Source of the DNA: Candidatus Poseidoniaceae archaeon
GTDB lineage: Archaea > Thermoplasmatota > Poseidoniia > Poseidoniales > Poseidoniaceae
DNA length: 5,925 nt
Assembly (NCBI GenBank): GCA_013330925.1
Contig: DUHJ01000053.1
Span: 6,523-12,447, forward strand
Direction: 5' to 3'
Below the pieces are notes generated by a model, which worked only from the letters and a program-made list of their open reading frames with translations, searched no databases and was not told the DNA's origin. Position numbers and translations under genes: made by a program. Positions 1-5,925 of the stretch are shown here, one piece after another. The first letter of the stretch is position 1; each line of letters begins with the position of its first letter.

Positions 1-3000
1 GTTCCACGGGTGTCCTCGGCGATGACAGCAAAGTCGCCGTCGTCGCCCGTCACCTCAAGGTAGAATTCGAACCGCTTGTTTCCGTTCGTCATCGTGCCCA
101 CGTCGAATTCCGCATCCACGGTTTCGCCTGCGGGAACGGAGAGGGTCACCTGCTGGTACACCTCGTCAACCCCTTGTTGCCGTGCGTAGACAATGACGGA
201 ATTGATCGCGTCGCGCTCACCGCTGTTGGTCACCGGAATGACGAGCGTCGTCACGGCTTGCTCAGCGGTGTTGTCTGAGCGTTGAACCGCCAAAGACTGG
301 TTCACGCTGAGCGAAATTTCCGCATAGACCACGGTCATCAACAGACTGTCGCTGCTGCCGTCGAGTTCGGAAACACCGACGGTGACGTCGAGTTTTCCAC
401 TGTCGAAGGACTCGTCCGAGCGCACCGTGAAGGCTTGTGTTCGGGTGTCACCAGCAGCCACGGTGATGGTGCTCGTCGCAGGAGTGATTGCCCAGAGCGT
501 GGCGTCGTAATTCTCGACGACTTCGAAGGTGTACGTGGCGTCACCGTTTCCGGTGTTCGTGATCGTCGTGGTGAGGGTTTGAGCGTCTCCGCTGCCAATC
601 CCCACTCGTGCGTCGTCGGCTTCCACCTCAAAGCCACGGATTACCGGCACGCGCACGGTCATCGAGCGCTCGGTGAACTCACCGGTTTCAGCGGCCAGGA
701 GCACGTTCACGCTGTGTCCGTTTTGGAGCGCAAGCGACGTGTTTTGATCGGGCAGGTTGACCCTGACGTTCAGCGTGGCGGTCATGGGCACGTCATCCGT
801 CGAGGCGTTTTCACCGATGCCGAGGCGAATCTCGAGCGATGTTTGCCACGCTTCCGACGTGCTGTTCCAGAATTCAACGCTCCAATCGGCTGCGTCGGGT
901 GCGTTCCCCGCGTTTCCGGTCGCGGTGTACACGTCTTCGAACTCCGTGCCGTCGTAGGTCACGTCCACGGTGAATTCCACCGAGGTGTGCTCGTATTCTC
1001 CGTCTTGCTTGGCTTGGATGTCCACACCGCTCTCGTCGTTGGTGAACGCGTCCACGGTCAGTTCATCGACGGTACCGACCTCGACGATGAGGTCACGGTC
1101 CGCACGGCGGTCCAAGGTGAGCGTCAATTCCTGACGGTCTGCGGCGACGTTGGTGAAGGTGCTGCCTTCGTAGCTCATGTTGAGGGCAAGGGCGTGTTGC
1201 ACCGTGACCATGTCAGCAGCAAAGGAGACGCGACCGGATGGCACGAGGAGGCTCAGGCCGCCGTCGTCGTCCAAGGTCACGTCCCATGAGATGTCCTCGT
1301 CAAGGTCCACGGTGACCGTGGGGCCCTCGCTGATCATCGAGGCGCCGTCCGAGGCGCTGCCCAAATGGTATTGGACGAGGTCGATGCCCGTCCACGCGGT
1401 CTGAAGGTCGATGAAACCGCCAATGGCCATGGTCTGGTTGATGTGACCACCAGAGCCGACGCTTGCGTCAAGCAAATCGATGGCTACGGCGCCGTCGTTC
1501 TCGCCAAGGTTGGCCTGTTGAACGACAACGACCCACGCACCCGGTTCGACTTGTGCATCCCATGTCAGGGTGGTGCCGTCGAAGGACGTGCTGGTCACGG
1601 TGATGGAATCACGGGCCAATCCAGAGGCGGGGTGAAGGACGACAGAAGCGCCGTCAAGACGGGTCGCATCCACGTCATCCGTGATGGCACCGCTGACGTC
1701 GACCAGGCCCACAGAGACCTCGAGGTCTTCGGACATCGCACTGTCATTGACGACGTAGGATCCGTTTCCATCAAGGTCGTAGGCCATGTTGGCGAATCCT
1801 TCCTTGCTGCCTTCCACGATGTACGACGTGCGGACAGGCACGAAGAGTTCCCAGACACCGTCGTCGTTGGAGGTGACGTTGGCCGCAAAGGTCGTGCCGT
1901 CGAGGCTCGTCACGTTCACCACGACCCCTGCAACGCCTTCGTCGGCGTCCGGCGAATCGTCGGCGTCAAGGTCCCAGTAGAGCCGCCCACCGATTTCCAC
2001 CTCGTGGTCGGCGAACAGATTCGTCACGTTCACCGACGCCCCGGAGGAGGCGGTGAAGGGGCTCGACGACGTGTCGAGCGTCCAGCGGTCTTGGGCGTCT
2101 TCGCGCTCCATGTGAACCGACCACGTGCCGGGCATCATGGGCTCGCTGACGTGGCCTTCATCGTCGGTCAGGTCGAGGGAAACGTTGCCAAGACCGTCCG
2201 CAGAAACGAGGGTCATGCGGAAGCCAGAGAGGTTCTTCTCGCTGAGTGCTTCACGGAGGTGGAGGTGCACATCGGCAGCATCCACCGTCGCCAAGGCGAG
2301 GTCAATGCGAGCGCTGTTCTCGTTCACCGCCAAGGCGTGGCGGAGGATTTCCGTGCCGTCCTCTCCGTCGAAGGCCCCGACCACGGCGATCCAATCGCCG
2401 CTTGGGACGTAATCCGCGAAGGTTCCGTTCTGGTCCACGGCGACGTTGCGGTAATCGGTGCCGTCGGAGGAAACCAACAGCACGCTGTCGCCTTGAGGCT
2501 GCAACGCAGTCCCGTTCGCGTCCACGAGCGAACCGGTCATCCGCCAGTCGTCCACAAGGGCCACGTCAATGGCCTCGATGGGCTCGGGGATGCCAATGAC
2601 GATGGCCGCGAGCGGTGACACCGGAACGAGGGCGTAATCGCTGGCGTTCTCCGAGGAGGCGTCTTGGTCAGCGAACTCGATGACGTAGGAACCGATGGGC
2701 ATCTCGACGGTGAGGCTGCCGTTGGCGGCATACATGTCGGAGGTCACGTTGAGTCGTTCACCGTGAACCGTTGTGGGCACGAGGGCGAAGGCCGGAGTCA
2801 CCATGCTTCCGTTGGAGGCGTTGCCGTCACCGGCCACGTCTTGGAAGACTTGGAAGGTCATGGCATGGCCGCCAGGGTTCAGGTAGAGGCTTGCGGGTTC
2901 CGGCATCTCCACAGGGTTGCGCACCACGAGGACGTCGTCGTCCGACGTCGCGTTGTACATCTCATCTTCCACGACGCTGATGTCGTAGATTCCTGCAGGG

Positions 3001-5925
3001 AGGTTGAACAGGAAACCGCCGTCTTGGTTCGACGAGGCTTGCCACACAACACCGTCGGATGACATCGCGGTCATCTCGACCGGCATCCAACCAGGGATTT
3101 CGCTGTCCCAGGTGGTGGCGTTGTCGATGTGGAACAAGGTCCCGCTGATCATCTCTGTTGGTTCAAGAACGATGCTCAAATCCTCCATCCCTTCGGTGAC
3201 GGTCACAAGGCTGCCGTTTCCGTAATCGATGGTGTTCTTGACCATGGTGACGGAGTAGGTGTTGCCGATCGGCACACGCATCGAGAAGTGACCCGTGTCG
3301 TTGGTGGTCGCCGTGAACGTAAGGTCGTCAAAGCCGGTGGCCACAACTTCGAGTTGAGTCACGGGCTCCGTCTCACGGCCTGTGTCCTCGATCCACGCTT
3401 CGTAGTTCTCAAGGAGGAGCGGCGAAGCAACGGTCCCGTTGAGCCAAGTCGATGCAGCGTAGGTCATCGTGGTGGAGAGGTCCTCTTCACCGACCTCAAC
3501 GCGGGCAAGGAGCAAGTGGTCTTCGTCCGCATCATCGGACACCGTGTAGACGCCCATGGGCAGTTCGACGTAGACCACACCGTTTTCATCGCTGACCACC
3601 ACGTATGGTTCGAGTTCTGGAGCGTCGTTGACGAAGGTCACCGTGCGTCCAACCACGTCAACCGTTGGCTGGCCGTCGTTTCCAAACGGAGCCTCCAACT
3701 GGACGGTCAGGTCGGTCATCGGTGGCAGCGGGTAGGCCAACGTGATGTTCACAGGCTCGTCTTGGACGGTGAAGGTCTCGTTGATTTCGTACCATCCGTC
3801 GTTGTCGACGTCCACGCGGTAGAAGTACTCACCAGAAGGAATCGGTCCTTGGCTGAAGCTTCCGTTCTCGTCGGTGACGATGGTGACGGCGTGATCGAGG
3901 CCGAGGACCGTGTCCACGAGTTCGATGGTGGTGTCTGGAAGCATGTTGCCCTCCATGTCCTCAAGCACGTCAGCAAAGACGGCCCCTGGCATGGTCATCG
4001 CAAGGTCGTAGGACGCTTCGACGCCGACAACAACGGGGTCAGGAAGCAACACTTCCCGACCGTTTGGCAACACACCAATCATGTTGTAGACACCAGGCAT
4101 CAGGCCCGTCTTGTAGAAGGAGCCGGGCTGGACCATCGGTCCAGAGAAGTCACCTTGTCCGGTGAACAATCCGGTCCCGTTGAGGGTCCCAGTGCCCTCG
4201 AAGACACCTGCGCCTTCGAAGGTCTGACCGACCACGTCCCGGACCACGACGGTGGGCGAGAGCGTTTCGACACGACCGCTGGCTTCAACGGTGCCCTCGA
4301 AGAGGTACTTGGTCGCGTTTTCAGCACCGGTGAGCATGCACACCGAGGTGTTGGCAGGCGTTGCGGTGTTGTTGTCCAAACAATCCGAGGCGTTCACGAG
4401 GTCAGATTCACTGACCCAACCGTCGATGATGCCGCGGCCGGTCCACGTGCCGTTGGCGGTGTGGATGCGATCTCCGGTCAACTGACGGGTGTAGGTACCG
4501 GTGAACCCGCGGGCAACGGCCACGCCGTCGGACTCGAAGGTTCCATTTTCGGTGAAGGTCACCTCACCCGTACCTTGGAGAATCCGGGTTTCGTCGCTGG
4601 TGAAGGAACCGTTGTTGGTGATCACAGTGTGGTTGTCGGTGTAGGACCAGATGTCCCGAAGGATGAAGGTCGTGTCCACGAGGGGTTCACCGGCGAAGGA
4701 TTCGTCACCGATCCAGGTCACGACACCGCTCACACCGCTGGAGGCGACGGACACGTCGGCCGCGCGGTCAAGGGCGACCACGCGGTTGGCTTCATCACCG
4801 CTGACGTTGAGGTGGGATTCACCGACCCAAGTCATGTTCGCCACCTGTCCGAGGACGGCGGTGATCTCGTTGATGGTGCGGTCATCGTTGTATTCGGTCA
4901 AGATGTCACCGAGGTTTTCGGTGAACGAACCGTCTTGGATGCTGTTGCGCGCACCCGTGGGTTCGTATTCGCCGATGAAGGCGCTCACACGGATGTGACC
5001 TGCGGGGGCAAGGAAGCTGTAGCGTCCTTCGTCGTCGGTGTCCACGAATCCGATGGGGATCCAGTAGGTGTCGGCATCGAGGTCTTCTCCGGACTCGCCA
5101 GAGAAGGCGTCGCGCTCGATGAGGAGGCGGACGTTTTCGAGCGGCTGGCCGTCGTCGGCAAAGGTCACCTGACCGGTCATTTCAGCACCGGGGTAGAACT
5201 TGAGGATCTTGACCATCGAGTTGGCTTGTCCGTAGCTGTTGGTCTCCGTGATGTCGTCGTTGTAGTTGGCGAGGACGAAGTGGTTCATCATCGCACCAGG
5301 GAGCGGCAGAGCCTGCGACAGGAAGGTGCCCGGCGAACCGCTCTGACCGAAGTGCTGAGCAGGTTGCGGGTTCACGCCATCGCTGTCGACGCCGAGCGTC
5401 GATGCGCCGTAACCGACGTAGGCGCGCGCCACCATGGTGTCGAAGAACTGAGCCGTATGGTCGGCCCGCACGTCGAGGATTTGGACAGGATCGATTTCTG
5501 CTCCGGCCTGCTGATTCAGCACGTCTTGACGGATCGCCTCATCCACCTCTTCTCGGGTCATCTCGTCGGAGAATGCGCCACGTTGGGTTTCGTAGACTTC
5601 CGTCAGGAAGGTGGTCGGGTCTTGACCGGAAAGGATGGTCGGAGCCGCAAAGATGCCCATGGGCTGCCCGCTGTTGTACTGTGCGTCCGCAGTGTAGCGT
5701 CCGGCACGGGGGTACAAACGGTTGTCCACGGCGAAGTAACGGATTTCATGGTCGCGGTCCACGGTTTCGCCGGGCGCACCGTTGTAGTCCTGCACGGTGT
5801 AGGCCTTCTCAAGTCCGATCACGTCGGCGTACAGGTCCATGACCTGGGCCTCTTCAAGGCCGTTGACGAGCAACTGGACCGTCATGGCGAGACGGGCGTT
5901 GGAACGGTGGATGTGGGTCGAAACC
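1..5925 (-). CDS. Giant STT3/AglB-like oligosaccharyltransferase fused to a multi-domain surface ectodomain (partial, both ends missing)
   Basis: One frame stays open for all 1,974 codons (5924 to 3), so neither start nor stop is visible and no internal ATG needs to be chosen. Residues 1-248 carry motifs I associate with the post-membrane part of archaeal STT3/AglB enzymes, which transfer lipid-linked glycans to Asn in N-x-S/T on the outer face of the cytoplasmic membrane. The catalytic membrane domain and its WWDYG motif would lie upstream, beyond 5925. The remainder is extracellular beta-sandwich material: one regulatory-like domain, a Gly-rich beta segment, ten units of about 95 residues, and CARDB/NEW3-like domains. 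Composition is very acidic, with 11 Lys, 2 Cys and 39 sequons, all after residue 362. I see no membrane-spanning segment. That the frame is one gene is essentially certain; the transferase identity is probable. The alternative is a plain giant adhesin or S-layer-like glycoprotein. Confidence 0.9.
3..320 (-). other. Second CARDB-like Ig-fold domain, cut by the window edge (residues 1869-1974)
   Basis: The segment reads LVIPVTNSGERDAINSVIVY (1894-1913), then VTLSVPAGETVDAEFDV (1926-1942), then FEFYLEVTGDDGDFAVI. This is the CARDB pattern of V-x-N-x-G, a long strand, and V-P-A-G-x-[TS]. The last sequon of the window, N1875, is near its start. The frame is still open at position 3, so further domains and any C-terminal membrane anchor lie outside the window. 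Confidence 0.7.
321..632 (-). other. CARDB/NEW3-like Ig-fold domain (residues 1765-1868)
   Basis: After FEVEADD the segment shows TLTTTITNTGNGDATYTFEV (1783-1802), then W1811, then TITVAAGDTRTQAFTVR (1819-1835). The order strand, T-N-T-G-x-G-x-A-x-x-[YF], strand, then V-x-A-G-x-[TS], is the classic outline of CARDB and NPCBM-associated NEW3 domains, which are extracellular spacers or adhesion modules. It contains no sequon. Confidence 0.7.
633..1088 (-). other. Acidic beta-sandwich region before the terminal CARDB/NEW3-like domains (residues 1613-1764)
   Basis: The periodic P-x-G signature stops here. The segment has alternating strands (VEFTVDVTYDGTEF at about 1649-1662, MTATLNVRVNLP at 1714-1725, RSMTVRVPVIRGFEV at 1753-1767) and a Trp-rich middle (W1681, W1686, W1693). 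This course, ending in a strand that runs into the next domain, suggests an Ig-like fold of the NEW3/COG1470 type seen in archaeal secreted proteins. The four sequons are N1687, N1706, N1728 and N1582 just upstream. The family call is tentative. Confidence 0.45.
1743..1778 (-). other. EF-hand-like loop 3 (residues 1383-1394)
   Basis: DLDGNGSYVVND fits D-x-D-x-N-G-x-Y-x-x-x-D. The liganding Asn at loop position 5 is N1387, which is also the Asn of an N-G-S sequon, and N1393 at position 11 starts an N-D-S sequon. Glycosylation of N1387 and metal binding through its side chain would be hard to combine. Confidence 0.45.
1938..1973 (-). other. EF-hand-like loop 2 (residues 1318-1329)
   Basis: DLDADDSPDADE has Asp at positions 1, 3, 5, 9 and 11 and Glu at 12. 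Position 6 is Asp rather than the usual Gly. It lies directly after the first strand of the SdrD_B-like unit, where that family places its calcium loop. Confidence 0.5.
3777..3812 (-). other. EF-hand-like loop 1 (residues 705-716)
   Basis: DVDNDGWYEINE has acidic residues at loop positions 1, 3 and 5, Gly at 6, an aromatic at 8 and Glu at 12, the canonical 12-residue calcium-binding pattern. It sits at the end of the second regulatory-like unit, right after PSGEYFYR. Calcium binding is inferred from pattern only; flanking helices are not evident, so it would be a loop inserted in beta structure. Confidence 0.5.
4134..4223 (-). repeat. Five tandem hexapeptide repeats, x-[FL]-x-G-x-G (residues 568-597)
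   Basis: The five units are TFEGAG, VFEGTG, TLNGTG, LFTGQG and DFSGPM. Position 2 is always F or L, position 4 is always G, and position 6 is G in the first four. A six-residue period with an inward-facing large hydrophobic suggests a short beta-solenoid or stacked-strand element. The DNA of the units is not identical, so this is an old or protein-selected repeat, not a recent slippage product. One sequon, N582, falls in unit three. Confidence 0.75.
4224..4838 (-). other. Gly/Thr-rich beta segment with the first sequons (residues 363-567)
   Basis: The region opens at N363 (NMT), the first glycosylation sequon of the window, and holds ten sequons (N363, 373, 431, 438, 460, 491, 511, 518, 525, 536). 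Short G-[TS]-G, T-F-T and G-T-F steps such as GTGEVTFTENGTFESDG (451-467) alternate hydrophobic and Gly/Asn positions. This suggests stacked beta-strands or a solenoid leading into the hexapeptide repeats. It lacks the regulatory-like signature seen on both sides, so it looks like an insertion between copies of that fold. I do not recognise a named family. Confidence 0.5.
4338..4382 (-). other. Lone cysteine pair, C515 and C529
   Basis: C515 (codon at 4380-4382) and C529 (codon at 4338-4340) are the only cysteines read in the 1,974 residues. They bracket a 13-residue Asn/Thr-rich loop that holds two sequons (N518, N525) of its own. In an extracellular protein the likely role is a local disulfide that pins a loop out of the beta segment. 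The disulfide is an inference. Confidence 0.6.
4962..5180 (-). other. Carboxypeptidase-regulatory-like beta-sandwich, first copy (residues 249-321)
   Basis: The segment starts MTGQVTFADDGQPLENVRLL and contains D-T-D-D-E-G-R-Y-S-F at 295-304, then APAGHIRV at 306-313. That is the usual course of a CarboxypepD_reg-like fold: G-x-V, then a 'PLENV' strand, then T-D-x-x-G-x-Y, then P-x-G. It directly follows the enzyme-like block. A similar domain at this position is what I recall from related archaeal transferases, so it may be the ancestral end of the enzyme, onto which the rest was added. Confidence 0.65.
5181..5924 (-). other. STT3/AglB-like C-terminal globular region (residues 1-248)
   Basis: This part differs from the rest of the protein. 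It is mixed alpha/beta, includes helix-prone stretches such as EEAQVMDLYADVIGLEKA (24-41) and EEVDEAIRQDVLNQQ (about 125-139), and has no N-x-S/T sequon. Landmarks are STHIHRSNARLAM (2-14), IRYFAVDNRLYPR (61-73), GIFAAPTIL (about 90-98), DTMVARAYVGY (162-172), LPGAMMNHF (208-216) and VKILKFYPGAEMTGQV (238-253). The same order (RYFAVDxRLFP, GIFYAP, FYRAYVG, PGW-x-M-x-HF, VKxLKYYxGA-x-x-x-G-x-V) is what I recall from oligosaccharyltransferases of Methanosarcina and Thermoplasmatota-type archaea. That comparison is from memory. The first residues would fall a few tens of residues after WWDYG, so the catalytic membrane half should be just outside the window. Confidence 0.62.
5706..5744 (-). other. 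IRYFAVDNRLYPR motif, residues 61-73
   Basis: This is a hydrophobic beta-strand followed by Asp67 and a turn. It is the single most diagnostic stretch for assigning the N-terminal region to the STT3/AglB group, where a strand of the form (R)Y-hydrophobic-V-D-x-x-hydrophobic occurs in the globular domain behind the membrane part. I do not claim that Asp67 is catalytic; the catalytic acidic residues of this family are in the membrane domain and its loops. Confidence 0.55.

Larger units (their letters stand above)
1695..1991 (-). other. SdrD_B-like unit with two EF-hand-like loops (residues 1312-1410)
   Basis: The unit starts GGRLYWDLDADDSPDADEGV (1312-1331) and continues AGVVVNV. This matches the course of SdrD B-like repeats: W-x-D-x-[ND]-x-[ND]-G/x...D-x-x-E-x-x-hydrophobic-x-G-V-x-V. 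N1353-D-D-G-V-W and the degenerate VPVRTSY at 1362-1368 keep it in phase with the 95-residue repeat. Four sequons before the last strand (N1337, 1349, 1387, 1393) make it one of the most densely marked units. In staphylococcal surface proteins such domains are stiffened by calcium; a similar role here is an inference. Confidence 0.55.
1089..4133 (-). repeat. Ten divergent tandem beta-sandwich units of about 95 residues (residues 598-1612)
   Basis: A P-containing turn recurs at P610, 696, 789, 885, 976, 1076, 1174, 1265, 1363, 1461 and 1562, with steps of 86, 93, 96, 91, 100, 98, 91, 98, 98 and 101 residues. Most copies read P-x-G-x-[YW] or P-G-x-[YW]: PSGEY, PMGVY, PAGIY, PIGSY, PSGDW, PGTW, PGAW. 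P1363 is degenerate. A Gly sits 7 or 8 residues before the Pro in most copies, inside [DN]-x-x-G-x-[FVY] (DENGSF, DENGVV, NDTGHF, NQDGGF, DQNGTF, DDEGHV, NDDGVW). This pairing is typical of carboxypeptidase-regulatory-like/PEGA-type extracellular beta-sandwiches. Their likely role is a long stalk projecting from the membrane. Individual domain limits are approximate. Confidence 0.7.

Noticed and set aside
282..1289. Plus-strand open frame of 335 codons
   Set aside because: It lies antisense to the terminal CARDB/NEW3-like domains. Its translation is rich in His, Arg, Val and Gly with no recognisable fold, as expected when GAC-, GTC- and ACC-rich coding sequence is read backwards. The opposite strand has coherent domain motifs over the same bases.
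2586..2612. Short hydrophobic stretch around LAAIVIGIP (residues 1105-1113) as a membrane helix
   Set aside because: It is only about nine residues long and lies between two glycosylated beta-sandwich units, so it is more likely a buried strand.
1365..2618. Plus-strand open frame of 417 codons, the longest with a visible start and stop
   Set aside because: It is antisense to the repeat units around residues 1103-1520, where the minus frame holds in-phase P-x-G-x-[YW] signatures, an SdrD_B-like unit and many sequons. The antisense product has no domain pattern; its length follows from the rarity of TTA, CTA and TCA in the coding strand.
5402..5842. Plus-strand open frame with very Arg-rich product
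   Set aside because: It overlaps the STT3-like motifs RYFAVDNRLYP and ARAYVGY on the minus strand. Arg runs from CGN-rich complement are a typical shadow artefact.
5883..5885. Minus-strand ATG (M14) as a possible gene start
   Set aside because: The frame is open upstream of it to the window edge, and residues 2-13 (STHIHRSNARLA) fit the transferase-like region. There is no signal peptide or membrane segment after it, which an extracellular protein starting here would need.
1..5925. CRISPR array, tRNA/rRNA, insertion sequence, promoter or terminator
   Set aside because: No evenly spaced identical repeats, inverted terminal repeats, RNA-gene landmarks or hairpin-plus-T-run were seen. Continuous coding sequence leaves no intergenic space.

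Overview
The whole window is one protein-coding gene on the minus strand, open at both ends. Read from position 5924 down to position 3, one frame gives 1,974 consecutive sense codons with no stop and no frameshift. The true start lies beyond position 5925 and the true stop lies before position 1. Residue numbers below count from V1 at 5924-5922, so residue n begins at 5924-3(n-1). I see no second gene, RNA gene, promoter, terminator or mobile element. The sizeable plus-strand frames are antisense shadows.

Layout from N to C terminus. Residues 1-248 (5924-5181) resemble the soluble part that follows the membrane domain of archaeal STT3/AglB-type oligosaccharyltransferases, with IRYFAVDNRLYPR at 61-73, DTMVARAYVGY at 162-172, and a PGAMMNHF/VKILKFYPGAEMTGQV block at 209-253. 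A carboxypeptidase-regulatory-like beta-sandwich follows (249-321). After a linker comes a Gly/Thr-rich beta segment with the only two cysteines (363-567), and then five hexapeptide repeats (568-597). Next are ten tandem divergent units of about 95 residues, each marked by a G-x6-P-x-G-x-[YW]-like signature (598-1612). The last region is CARDB/NEW3-like Ig-fold sandwich domains (1613-1974), still running at the window edge. Three EF-hand-like loops lie within the repeat region.

The product looks like a giant extracytoplasmic archaeal protein. It is very acidic, has only 11 lysines in 1,974 residues, and carries 39 N-x-S/T sequons. All 39 lie after residue 362, and none falls in the enzyme-like N-terminal part. 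The best reading is an oligosaccharyltransferase with a very long, heavily glycosylated ectodomain on its C terminus, perhaps a substrate of its own catalytic domain. The GC content (about 58-60% in the rows I sampled), the low-lysine acidic composition and the Thermoplasmatota/Methanosarcina-like transferase motifs suggest a marine euryarchaeon such as Poseidoniales (Marine Group II). That taxonomic call is an inference from memory of these families, not a database result.
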